Source of the DNA: Thamnaconus septentrionalis
Lineage: Eukaryota; Chordata; Actinopteri; Tetraodontiformes; Monacanthidae
Length of the DNA: 64,000 nt
Reading direction: 5' to 3'
NCBI GenBank assembly: GCA_009823395.1
Contig: CM020502.1
Coordinates: forward strand, 17,029,944-17,093,943
Shown: piece by piece, positions 26,426-40,194 of the stretch
Layout: every line of letters begins with the position of its first letter
Numbering within the stretch: position 1 is the first letter of the stretch
Position numbers and translations under genes: made by a program
Notes under the pieces: generated by a model
Seen by the model: only the letters and a program-made list of their open reading frames with translations
What the model was told of the DNA's origin: nothing
The model's database searches: none

Positions 26426-27177
26426 TGAGGCAGAGTTGTGTGGCAATGTCGCAAGACCATCTGACTTTGAAACTTCTTCAAAAATGACAAGATTACAAAA
26501 AAAAAATCTTTGTTTTTCTCAGTGAAGTGGCAATTTTGTTTACTGTGGTACTTTTTCCTCAAATTCTTTTTGTGATAGCAGGATGCTTGTGTTTTGCCCT
26601 GGAGTCGGACAGTTTCCTTCTTTTTGAAATACTTTATTGTTCGGTTTTCGGTAGTTCACTCGTTCAATATCCTCTTCTTCGTAAGTGGGATGTGAGGCTT
26701 TTTATAATCCGCCTCTGTCGATCCGTTTCCAGTCAGTCAGTCCTGGGCCAAGTTGTGAAATGTATTTCTTTATTCTGTAGAACTGCACAAAACTGTGTGC
26801 AAGAGATGTTTCAATTCTCAATGTGTATTGATCACCGCTTGGTGGCGAAGTGGGTGGTGAAGGACCTCGGGCTGAAAATGAGGGAGTTCGCTCGCTGCCT
26901 CCTCCTCATCTTGGGCGGACCAGATGGGTGGCTGAGGAAGAAATGTCGGGGCACATTAACGCCTCCCTTGTTTTCTTTCACGCTCTTCGAGAAGGGACGT
27001 TAGACCTGTGCCGGATTTGCCAGTGTGACTGGATTAGCACCATGGCATATGGTCGGCCAGGGACTTTCGATGAAGCGGGGAACACACAACAATTGAACAT
27101 ATTGCATTACTGGGGTATTTGGCAGCAGCTGCAAGGGTGTGGGCAAGCAATTAAAGCCTTGTGCTTTAAAGGTCCAA
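26426..27177. other. Intergenic, no gene seen
   Basis: Open frames here (for example 26527-27003 on the plus strand) show no domain or composition that would support a protein. Nothing else is recognised. Confidence 0.55.
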
Positions 27178-27274
27178 TTTTTAAGGAAGCCCGGTATTCA
27201 AGGAGGCCTGCCTGACAGCACGTTTTATATGTAGGGAAGGAGGGCTTCCTTAAATACTGGGCTTCCTTAAAAAA
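27178..27274. mobile_element. Foldback (hairpin) element with imperfect 33-bp arms
   Basis: The left arm TTTTTAAGGAAGCCC...TATTCAAGGAGGCC pairs with the right arm, whose reverse complement is TTTTTTAAGGAAGCCC...TATTTAAGGAAGCCC. The loop is roughly 30 bp. Each arm itself holds the 'AAGGA(A/G)GCC' block twice. It could be a deletion-derived MITE or a short foldback transposon; no clear target-site duplication was found. Confidence 0.6.
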
Positions 27275-28129
27275 TAGCAGCGCGTGATGGCAGCTAATAT
27301 ATACGTTCTAAAGGGGGGGGGGGGGGACCAAATTCCTATTATTGTACTGCCAGTATTTTCTTTTATTAATGTATTTATGGACCTTGAAGAGCATCTGAAA
27401 TGGTCATGGACATTGGTTGATGCAAAACCATTGCTGCTATTTTTAGTTATATTATATTAAGTTGTAAATGCTGTTCAGAAAACCTAAAAGTTTAATCCAG
27501 GTGAAGAACTGTGGAAGTGGTGTCCTGTGTCATGGGCACATGGCTTATAGGCAGACTGTGTTGTCGACATTAAAAGCCACTTGATCAATGTGCTTTTGCC
27601 TGGCCCCATGTGGCCTCTGTCTGCCAGCCCTGAGAAATTGTCAAGCACTATTTCCAGGAATACTATTTTTTTCCCCTTTTCAAAGTACAGACAGCTACCC
27701 CTCATAAGTGAAAAGACGGCCATCAAGTTCATCCTCGTCTCTCTTTTGTCAGCAGCTTGCGTTCAGCGTCATTGCATTTCTCCCTTTTGAAAATTGATGG
27801 TACGATAGCTTGTTGTTTTTATTTATTTATTTTTATGAATGGCTGGCGTGGTGGCTGGCTTGGTGGTTGCCCTGCTGCTCGCAGAGCGTTGCCCTGGGTT
27901 TGTGCCCGTCTTGGTCCGTGAGGCGAGCGTCCGCGGTGCCAAGCTCACATCTGCTCCCCAAACAGTCTGGCTTGAGGGAGTGTGGCAACCGCCTTTCACG
28001 GCTGGCGTGGCGGCCACTGTGAAATGGATTGCGGCCGTCCCTTTGCTCAGAAGTCCAACAGGGGGCCGTGAGCGACCGAATCAGCATGCCCTCGTCCGCT
28101 GATCCACTTATCCAAGCCGCGCTCATTGT
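27275..28129. other. Intergenic, no gene seen
   Basis: Contains a poly(G) run at about 27314-27327. A GC-rich stretch at 27835-28100 is open in several frames but shows no recognisable domain; it may belong to the Harbinger-type element that follows. Confidence 0.5.
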
Positions 28130-28760
28130 TTGGTGCGGTGGGGTCGTTACTACCTGCGTTTCGATTATCCCTAGAATTGCGCAAAACCTAAATATCACAA
28201 TAAAAACTGGTCATGGAAAGACCTAAAATTCCAAAAAACTCTCAAATATGGCTAAAAGGTTTTGACGCTCTCATGAGGTGGTTTTTCAGACATATCCATA
28301 TGGAGGTATATATCGCAAAAGTGTCATGGAAACACTTTTTTCACATTTGCACGTCAGCGGACGTAATGTACAGGGTCACATGACCAGTTCACTTCAAGTG
28401 AAAATGGCGCGTTATTTTGGACGGAGGAGGAGACAGAATATTTTTTTATAAGTAATCAAAAGAAAAATATAACAACTATTCTTGACAGCAAACAACATTG
28501 AAATGCAGATTCATTGCAAAATGTTTTGGACCTCGATCCTCCTCAAAGTGGGGTCTCATGGGACGAGATTTTACGCTTCACACCATTCAACGGAAACACT
28601 TGCAAATAGCAATTGTACTTTGTCGAAATTTGATAAATATAATTTTTATTTTGCAAAAACTGTCATGGAAACTCAGCTACATTGAAATGTATCTAGGTTC
28701 ATTCCGTGCATATCTTGGAAAAAGCCAACAGCAGAGTGACTTGACGGGCAAACAAACTTG
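28130..28760 (+). mobile_element. Harbinger-type DNA transposon fragment with broken SANT/Myb-like ORF
   Basis: An ATG at 28404 starts MARY. After a small frameshift, 28418-28496 reads WTEEETEYFF...NQKKNITTILDS and stops. This resembles the start of the trihelix/SANT-like (Myb_DNA-bind_4 style) DNA-binding protein carried by PIF/Harbinger elements and related host genes. Flanks with repeated 'gtcatggaaac' blocks (about 28327-28338 and 28662-28676) fit a decayed transposon. The boundaries are approximate and no terminal repeats or target duplication were resolved. Confidence 0.5.
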
Positions 28761-31509
28761 TGATTGAAACGTAGAAAATGCAGCTTAAGGAAAAAAAGAA
28801 ATAGCTTATTTCGGAATGGCGTATCTCTCTCGAAAATCTTTTAAACTCTCCCGCGCTGTTCATTTTCAATGCTACGATGAAAGCTTTGTTTTGAACAATC
28901 GAGCGAAACGCCTAGAGACCCTGAATCCAATACGAGAGATATTATTTTGACAGAAGAGAGGGCCAAAACAGTATTGCTTTTTTTAAATTATTATTTTGCT
29001 TTTCGGTGAAATATCTCTTATCTCAGCCAGGCAGCCACTTCGCTGCTGAAGCTCCCCAACATCAATAAAAAGAGAGGTGGTAGTCACTTTGCACGACAAA
29101 ATTAAGTATAAATCTTAAAGTGCTTGTCCCCACTGCGCCCTGTTTACGATTCCTCTGTTTCATCTTGTGGGCCGCGGTGCTGCCAGGTGGGAGAGGGAGG
29201 TTTTAATAGATTCACTGGTTTTTTTTCTTTTTCCTTTTTTTCGTGATGCCCTCATGATAAACACTTCAGCTTTTATCCATCTCCATTGTTGCGTTCAAGG
29301 GCTGCGCCATGAACGCCGCGGGAGGAATAATTGGTAGAAAAGAGTTGAAGCTCTGAGGGGGAAAAGCAAAGCGTTCTGGTGTATTGAAATCTCAGTTCTT
29401 GTAACTAACAGTCCCCGACCGCTTTCTACTTGATTGGAGTTTGTGCCTAATGAGTGCACGCACGCACACCTCCCACCGTAAATCGCAGGTGCTTCTGCAC
29501 CCAAGTGCGATGAAACGGCAGAGTTGCTTTGATGTGTGGCAAGTAGTGCAAGAGCAGTACAGACGTTTTTACATCTGAGGACAATGTTAAGCTTTGATTT
29601 GTTTTGTTTTCCCGACCATTCCCCTTTCTTCTCCCGTCTCCGGCGCTCGCTTTGAACTCCGCCTTGTGATGGGCTGATTAGCAATTTGTAACACTGCTTA
29701 CTTTAATACGGTGACCTCTAACTGTAGCTGTTGGTTACTGGTAGTTGGTGGAGGAAAATGTTGTTGGCCCAGAGAGAGGGCCTGGGCTACTGTGCAAGAC
29801 AGGGAGGAGAAGTTTGCTTCGTAAGCATCACTGATAAGCAGGTTTAGAAGCAGAGACAATGATATCTCAGTGGGGGTGGGCCATGAAATGAGGCATAATC
29901 AACCTTAATAGAGTTTCTTTATATATATATATGTAAAAAAAAAAAAAATCCCTTGCAAATGCCCACAAGCATTTTTCTCTTTAGATGTATTTTGGTGCCT
30001 GCATTGGTTTGAGATTAAGACTAACCAGCTGTGTTAGTAACCTACATTTTCAGGTATCTTTACTTTTTCTGATGACTTTTCACCTTTACTCCCTACATTT
30101 GTACACGCATATCCTTACTTTTTACCCCTTACATTGAAAAACAGGCTTGTTGCTCTTTTGTTTAAAAGTCTTTAAAAGATACAAATTCTGTTCAAAGTAA
30201 TTTACTTATTATTTGATTATAGTTGATGCTTGAAGTGGAGCTACTTAAACAGCCACTTTCGGTCTATGTAAAGGGGTGAGGAATGTTAAACTGTGAAAAG
30301 AGTGAAGCCAATTAAAGAGGAAAAGAAAAAATAGATGTCCTGCTGTAATGTTGTTGTGTCACTAATTTGGTCAAGATGGATCTGGCTCCTCAACATGCAT
30401 TTGACCATGGACCTACTGCATGATATGTAACATGATTGCATTGTGTGGGGAAAGATGCACAACAGACTTAGGTCTGCATACCTAGGATTTTTTTTTTTTT
30501 CAATCAGTGTTAAAATCTGTGCATTTTTGGCAGTCTCTTGTTGTCCTACCAAATACCCTGCATTTGCATTTGGCCAAATTAGCTCAATAGGCAGAAATCC
30601 AGAATAGAGATTGATTTTAAATCTAAAGTTATGTTAATGTGGTACTTTTACATAGCAGATAAAAACAGAGGCTGAAAAGAAATGTTTGGAAACGCTGAGT
30701 GAGTCATTCTATGACCTTCTATTTCAAAATGACCACCTAATAAAGTCTGGAGGCCAGCTGCTCCCCATGCTGGTGAAGGACGGTGGGCCGAGTGGTGTAA
30801 ACAACAGTCTTGAGTTTCCTTTTCTATCAGTTGTCATAAGAATGATAATAATTGGGCACTGGATCTTTTCCCCCAATGTGGAACTGTAATTGTGTACAGC
30901 ATGTGGCATTTTGTGTCAAAGCTTTGCTAATATCTCTAATTTCGAGACGTAAGGTATAAGGTATAAAATTATATTTTTGTCGCTGCACCAGACAGGAGAA
31001 AATGTGTAACTATTTTAGATATATGTATGTACACAGCTTATCCTAAACCCCAACATAACGTTTAGAACAAGAGAAGGTACGGTGCATGGTGAAAAAAGTA
31101 ATAAGAAAGAAAGAAATGACAAAAACAAAGAAAAAAGAACACTGGGAACAAATGTGAAATGTGAAAATTGTCTCAACAAAATGGAAAGGTAGATAAAACC
31201 AAACCACACACAAATGTGAATCCTGACATTATACAACATTTTCAGTAATGTTTAAAATTCAAAAGCTATCGCATCATTGTAATTGGAATTTGGCGGTCAA
31301 TTAAAAGTCTGGCTCCAGCAGATAAATTCATAATTCAAAACTGAGAGCTGGTCTGCCTTTTCAAAGGATGTCTCATTGAAGGCAACCACCAGACACAAGC
31401 ACAAATGCAACCAGTCAGAGGAAGGAAGCGTGACATGCAACGAACAACATACTAACCTACCAAGATGCCGTGTGGTGGAGTTGCTATGCCAGTGACTGTG
31501 GTAAGTCTT
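28761..31509. other. Intergenic, no gene seen
   Basis: AT-rich, with poly(T) and a short AT microsatellite near 29922-29934. No coding exon, RNA gene or clear mobile element is recognised. Confidence 0.6.
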
Positions 31510-31570
31510 AACTATCCATCCATCCATCCATCTTCTATACCCGCTTATTCCAATTCAGGGTCACGGGGAG
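31510..31570 (-). repeat. SINE-type repeat tail fragment
   Basis: (CATC)n, then 'ttctatacccgcttattcc' and 'cagggtcacggggag', matches the tail of the dispersed repeat at 21160-21385 in reverse orientation. Head and body are absent. Confidence 0.6.
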
Positions 31571-33356
<1,786 letters not shown>

Positions 33357-33598
33357 TGTTTTTCCTTTTTCCTAATCTTCTCACATCAAAGGCACCCCCA
33401 GGGATGCAGTTCTGTGGCATCTCTTCGACTCTCTTGTCGCACTCCATTTGCTTGCTTGTAAGATGAGCTGTTTATGCTGTGTGTGTTTGCTCTAAACAAA
33501 AATGACATTCATGCGTCTGCATCAGTCATTCCAATTTAGAACTGACTTAAGAGACCATAAATAGGAATACTACAATGCTACTTTAAGTTTCTGCAATG

Positions 33599-33780
33599 CA
33601 GTGGTTCTCAGACTTTTTTGGATTAAAGCACCCATATAAATATTTTTAAATTACATTTTTAATTTTTACACTCCACCGGTTATATTTATGGCATCTTTCA
33701 TTTTTGTATATCCCTTCCTCCTCCTGGACCTATTCTAACTTAAATAAATGACAACAGTGAATTTGTTCTTTATTGAGATA
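33599..33780 (+). mobile_element. hAT-type transposon 5' terminal fragment
   Basis: Starts CAGTGGTTCTCAGACTTTTT, a near-consensus hAT terminal sequence, followed by AT-rich DNA. The matching right end (GAGAACCACTG) is not seen nearby, so the right boundary given is nominal. Confidence 0.5.
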
Positions 33781-36700
33781 AATAGTACAATTAAATCAAT
33801 TATTGGCTTATTCTGTCAGATATGTTCATCAAATGAAAACATACTGTATGTCATTATCCAAATGTAAAGACAAGTGCAAACTGTTACAGTCAAGAAATAA
33901 CATAACTACATAGCAGCCACCAGAAAACTAACATCCTGTACTTTGTCTCACTTGCATTCACTCTCTGAAAGTATTCATTGTCCAATTAATGTCATTTTGT
34001 AAGACACACACAACAAATATCTAAATGTTTTCCTGCACGCCTGGCCCACTGCCCCAGTATCCAAAGGTAGTCGCCTTCTGTCATCCAAAACTAAGGCTAA
34101 ATTTGATTACATGATGAAATTTTTGGCCTTTCCCACAACTTTGCTTTCCAATTCATATCAAAGAACATAACCCAATGGTCAACTATAAAATGTGCCATGG
34201 CCTAATGAAACTAATTGCTGTCTTCACAGCAATTGCCCTTGTGCACAATTTAGTGGCCATACATGAAGCTCAAATCTGTTTAAGCCAGATAGATCGTGTC
34301 GCGCATCGATGGCCTCATTTCAAAAATGAAACATTATTAGCTGCAAAGGACATAAGCACATGGCGCCGGGTTAATGTCTGTCTGCCATTTGGTCCCACGA
34401 GATCACTCTGAATTTAACCTTGACACATTTCGAGAAAAAAAAAACAAAAGAAACAATTGCGACTGCAATCAAACTTGCGATTAACATTCATGCGGTTTGC
34501 TTCCATTAGCACTGATGACTTCAATTTCTAGATTGCGTTTAAAGAGGGGTGGGTCGCTTGATTCGCCACTTAATTTCGCTTCATCGCCGGCGAATTCTCT
34601 GACTGTTTGTCGTGACCCTCGCATGTTTAATGAGGGACCACTTTTACTCCTTTGATTCCGCAGCCCTCGGGATCGGCACGCCGCGGTCGGACTTCGGGCC
34701 ACTACAAGCTCGTCTAATGAGGCAACCTCGCTGCGGCCGCATTTCCTCTTTTCAGAGCCGCTGCTAACGAGTTTACCTGCCATCCTACCGTGTTCGTAAG
34801 ACGGGCGAATGAAGGGATTCCCTCCACAGCGGACCCCAACAGCTGCAGCAAGCTTAATCTTAAAGCGTGTTGCTGCTCGACCAGGGCTGCACAGTTGGGG
34901 TGAGATAAAGGAAAACAAACCTCATTTGGCTACAGAGAGAAAGAGAGGGAGAGCCAAATTCCTTCCAGTTTTCCTAATTAGCTCAGGAAAAGTTCTTCCC
35001 TATATATATATATATTCAGCAACACTTCATGAATTTGTATGTTCATCCGTTATATCCATATCTAAAAGTTTAAAATAAGATTGTGTTTCTATTTGGCCAT
35101 TCTTCCTTTCTACAGAGAGCTATTACAAGACCAGAACAGCACCTTACTTACTTACTGAAGCCAGAGACAGTGTCAGGATATTTTTTAGAGCCCTGAGACT
35201 TGGGCCGGGGATTACAGCTTGCTTCACATTGTCTTGTTGGAGCACAATAATTGTATTCTCTATGTTGTCGTGAGTTTTGCTTTGGTTTGAATCTGTTTAC
35301 GAACTGGTGGACTCAGTGCTTTTCCCCGAATTGCATTGAGCAATTTCACGCAGGGAGTCAATTAAAATCCATCCACTAAACCGTTCGGTTTGGTCCCAAA
35401 TCAATCTGTTTCTGTGGGCGTAGAGACTTTGTCTTCACATCATTTACATTTGGCCAAAGGTATTTTCCGTTAGTTGCTGCAGTCATTTGGGACATATTTG
35501 AAGCGCAGTTAATCCAGCAAAACAGCACTTAGAGGCAGCGTGCCGAGAACATGTTGCATCACATCATGCAGAGCCAGAGACCTGCACAGATGTCAGTACC
35601 CAGCAATTGGAATTTCACATCTTTCACGCTAATTAGCTAAAATGGAAAGTTGCTGTTATGACGGATTTGAATGCAATACCGTGTGCATCCAACCTCACAG
35701 CCATGCAGGATTAGTTGTCACAGCTCCATCTTTATCATCCAATTTAATTGGTTTCAGGTGGTGTTGATATAACAAGAACAAACAGCGTCCTTTAGGAACA
35801 TAAAAAAGTTTGAAGTATTAGATTTTTAGTGGGCGAAACAACAGCAACAGTCCAAGCCTGTGGCAAATGGCAGCGTCGTCTATGTCTTCCTACACTCAGG
35901 GTCATACAGGTCATATTTTTACAATTTTACAAAATAGGTAAAAGAAGACACACCATCGTAGCCAATCAAACGTCTCCCAACTGACAGTCGCTAATAGTTA
36001 AATGGTTAAATGGCACAGCATGGCCAGTGGGTGCTCATGGTCGCACCAGATGGAGGCCTTGCCCTGATACCAGCTGGCTCTACTGGAGGCTAAAGGATCA
36101 GACTGGCCTCTGTTCAATGTCACAGAGAGTAAGAAAAGCTCATCAGGTCACCGTCAGGGCTTTCTGTCATGGAAATGCCTGCTCATCCCTAACGCAACCT
36201 ATGATTGTTAATCTTGAACAATTTTTGAGTCAAAACATGTATAGATAATGTGTAGATAAAACGCACGCACCATATCAATGCTACCATCCCCGTCCCCTAC
36301 CTCGACCCCCGACAATTAGTGGTCTTGCTTTCGTGCAAAATATGTCTATCTATATGCAAATCCAGCAATGGCTCAAGTATAAATGCACAGTTTTTCAAGA
36401 TTGGTTGGCAGTGGCTGACCTGCGTTCCCGCCATGTGGCTTGTCTTGTGTGGAAATTAAATTAATAGAATGAGACAGAAAGCCTTCTGGCATAAAGACAA
36501 GCCAAAAACAGCACTGATAGAAGCTGGCAAAAACCATTGAGGCAGGGAAAGTGACAGCTTGTTAGCCGGGGCGGCGGCTCCCCGCCTTTTCCACTGTGTT
36601 TCTGCCAACAAAGCTGTCAAGAAAGCCAAGAAAAACATTTCTGTCAACACACAAAGTCTTCTCAGGTACGAAAAGCATTTACCACAGCCAATGGATTCCA

Positions 36701-36994
36701 TGTCCACGTTATTTGGCTTGGCTTTCTTTGGCTGAGAAAATGATCAAGTGGTGCCGTCTTTTAAGCTAATCATAAAAAGCCCCGAGGGGAACATGAAGGA
36801 TGAAAGTAGGCGATTGACAAGTGTGAAAATCAATGAGGACCTTAAATTGTTGTTTGTTTTCCAATTTTATTCCAAAATGACTGGCCTTTGTTTTTATTTG
36901 CTGTGTCATGAGCAAATAAAAAAAATCAATGTGTGTTTCTGGGGGTTTTTGAGATTTTTTTTTTTAAAAAGTATATCTTTAAATCTCTGTCACT
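33781..36994. other. Intergenic, no gene seen
   Basis: A minus-strand frame of 145 codons at 34918-34481 lies in a locally GC-rich patch but has no recognisable domain. 34250-34650 has the look of conserved noncoding DNA. A short AT microsatellite lies at 35002-35014. Nothing else is recognised. Confidence 0.55.
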
Positions 36995-37225
36995 AAGTGG
37001 TGCAGTAGCCAGCACTGTCGCTCCACAGCAGGGTCGTGGGTTCGATTCCAGGGCCTGGAAGTTTAATGTATAGTTTGCATGTTCTCCCTGGGTCTCTATG
37101 GTTCTCACCGGGTTCTCCCGCTTCCTCCAACAGATCAAAGACATGCATATGAGGCGACTGCAGGTGGTTCTTTCTCTTTCTAGATAGACTGGTGACTTGT
37201 CCAGGGTGTAACCACGGGTGTAGAA
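36995..37225 (+). repeat. tRNA-like-headed SINE-type repeat, second copy
   Basis: A decayed A-box region ('ggtgcagtagcc') is followed by an intact B-box GGTTCGATTCC at 37039-37049. Then come 'tagtttgcatgttctccct', 'gggttctcccgcttcctcc', 'agacatgcat' and 'gacttgtccagggtgta'. Same family and orientation as 21398-21730, with a shortened middle. Confidence 0.75.
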
Positions 37226-40141
37226 AATGACTGAAAGAATGAATACTAAAACATTCATTCTGAAGCTAAACAGCTCATTAGTAACACACAGTGTTAATGT
37301 GTAATTAATGACCGACAGCGAACTACTCGCTTAGCTTGACAATTTTTTTTTTTATTCTTAAAGATTACTATCATCATCGAATCACCTCCAACAGAGAATC
37401 TGGATGTTGCTATTTAAGAAGTTTTGCTGCGGCAAATAACCTTCAATCCTCCTTCTCCAAACACGTGTCGAACTTGACCAAATATGGCCGCACACTTTCG
37501 TCATGATTAAGGCTGACATTGTTGAATAGCGCTCATTGTCTGTCGTGGAGAAATATAGTTGTTTCCCTTTCAAAAGGCTGTTTTTCCCGCAGCTGTGGTC
37601 ATGCTGTGAACTTAATGAAGTGTATAATGACTCCTGCCATCCACTGATTGAATGTGCGGGTTGGATCTAGTCAGTAACTCGTTGAAGGACCAGCCAGACT
37701 TGCTTCTTTAATGTCAGTCCCTGGGGGTGTGACTGTACTGCATTCTCATTTTCTTTTCTTTATTATTGTACAGTTAGTCATGGGACGTTTTAATGTTGTC
37801 TGGGGGACATTGGACATGTAATTACCAGTGATGAGAAACAATGAAATCCGTTCATTGAGACTGTGCGTGTCTCCGTTAAACAAAATGTTTCTCCCGGGAG
37901 TTTTGACGGGGGTGATTAATAGTGAAAGCTGTGCTCTACATGTGGTTTAGTGGGTTGAATGAGCATTGCAGGAGTTGTTGCACAGCTGAGCTGCTGAGGG
38001 ATGAAGGAGGAAAAAAAACCATTTCAATATCAGTATCGTTTTTTTTTTTTTTTAAAGCTTCTCATTTATGTTTCCATTTGTTTCCTCCTAAACACCATTA
38101 CTTGATTTTGGTAACTGTTTTTCCACATGAAGATCTGGAATTGACATTGTTTGTATATATATAATGGCACATTTACTCCTTCACCTTGCTGCTGACTGTC
38201 TGCAAAGCTGTAGCCAATCAAAAAACAAATAAACAAAATAATAATAATTATTTTTCAAGTGGAAAGCATATCCCGTGCTAACATACCCCTTTTCTTTTCC
38301 AGTCACTGGCCCCTTAATTAAGTGAAATGTTCATGTATAGATGTTGAAAAATGCAGAAATTCTGGGATGATTGTTAGACTGGTGTGTGTATTGTAGAGAC
38401 AGGCATTGATTTACGGGAAACTTTCCACACACAACTATTTCTGGGGTTTGCAGACAGTGGTCCAAAAAAGAGAAAATATCCAGTTGTGTGGAGGAAAAAC
38501 GTCTTGTTAATGTCAGGTGTCAGCATGGACATACTGGTTGGAGACCACAGGGAGACAAGAGGAGCTCAAATAACCACTGGTTACAGCCTGCAGTATAGCT
38601 TCTATGAATGTACTGGGTATCGACTAAATTGGCCAGCAAGTCTCCAGGAAGTAAATCTCATCAATCTGCCATAGGTGCCCATCCTGGATACTGAAACAAG
38701 GTGTTGTTGTTTATTTGCACAAAGAGAAAACCGTAAAAAAAAATCCTACCCCAGTCATAACTGTGATCCCAAAGTCTGTATAAGTGCACTGCAGATGTGT
38801 AACAGGGCAAAATGCAATGAAAGAATGTCAAGACAGATGGATGCTCCTTAGATCATAGATATATTGTGCAGTTTTTAGTTTCAGATAAGCGCCAGATTAA
38901 AATTTGGTTCTCCCGAGGCAAAATTATTGCTTTGAAGAAATCCTCCTCTCGGTGTCTCTCAGTAGTTGGTGCAGCCAAGCCTCTCCTAGTCCCGGGGTAG
39001 ACAAACTAGCTCATCAAGCAAGCTGCTGCATGAGCACTAACTGATGTAACAATCTGACTGAGTGGCCCTGTGGAGTGGCCTGACAGAAGGCATCCATCAC
39101 GATAATGGGGATCATCACTGGACCGATGGGATGTTCATGGGTTCCGTGTGGGAGGAAACGGCTGGAGGTAAAGAGGAGAGCAAGGTGTTGCAATATGTCA
39201 CTGTGTGCCACAGCGATAGCACTGGCTGCCTGATTATTTTCTAGAATCATTATTCTTATCAGGCTCAAGGGTTGCCGGAGCAAATCCGACTGCATGTAAG
39301 GTGAGCGTTTCCCGTGAGGCGATGCCCTCTCAGACGAGCGGAGACGGGGGGGAAAAGCTACTGAGCAAATGAGTTAGTAGGTGTGAAAATTACCTTGGAG
39401 TAGCAATGACAATTGGAGAACTTATATACTTGCTGATACTGCTGACACCAGAAAATATCCCAGGGAGTTTACATGCAAACACTACACAACAACTTGATTC
39501 TCAAAATAACAAAATAGAAAAAAAAACTCAACACAGATTAAATTATCTAAAAAATATCCGAAAGTAATCCAAACATCCAAAACATTTCTTTAAGAAACAA
39601 AGAAAAAATAACTAAACTGGAGAACGTTTGCTCCCCCTGTTAGTAACAGACAGTTGGAATGTCCTGACTTCTCTTCCTGTATAAATAGGAGATATTTCCT
39701 TCGATTCAAAAGATAAAATTCATATAAAGCTAAATGCAATTAAATGAATGTGCTGTCGAGCTAAACAAAATATAGTATTCAGTTATATAAATGAAATACA
39801 AAGTGCTTGTGTGTTTATGGTGAACATTTTAATAAGGCAACCAAAACTCAACAAAACAATAATATGCATAAGCAAAGGTAATTGGGGAAGAGTTACCGTG
39901 AGAGTGAGAGTTACATTTCCTGACCTAACCTGCATAGCGGTTGTGACCTACAGGAGAAGAAACATCTGACCCATTAGCGAAGTGCTCTGTTTCTTAATTG
40001 TATCGCATTAGACTAATGTGGGACGTGCAGCTGTATTTTAACTAATTTCATTAAGTCGTCAACCATTTGTAAAATAGTCATAAAGCCAAACAAAAAAGTG
40101 TAGCTCAACAAAAAACAAAAAAACGGTGGAAGCGATATCTA

Positions 40142-40143
<2 letters not shown>
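37226..40143. other. Intergenic, no gene seen
   Basis: No protein-coding exon or RNA gene is recognised on either strand. Homopolymer tracts occur near 37343 and 38040. Confidence 0.6.

Positions 40144-40191
<48 letters not shown>
40144..40191. repeat. (GT)n microsatellite, about 24 units
   Basis: A pure GT dinucleotide run of 48 bp. Confidence 0.97.

Positions 40192-40194
<3 letters not shown>

Noticed and set aside
26527..27003. 158-codon plus-strand frame
   Set aside because: No domain, no splice-site or codon-bias support; consistent with a chance frame.
27839..28102. 87-codon hydrophobic frame resembling a signal peptide (MAGVVAGLVVALLLA)
   Set aside because: Composition is driven by a simple 'ggctggcntggtgg' stretch; all frames in the patch are open and nothing downstream resembles a secreted protein.
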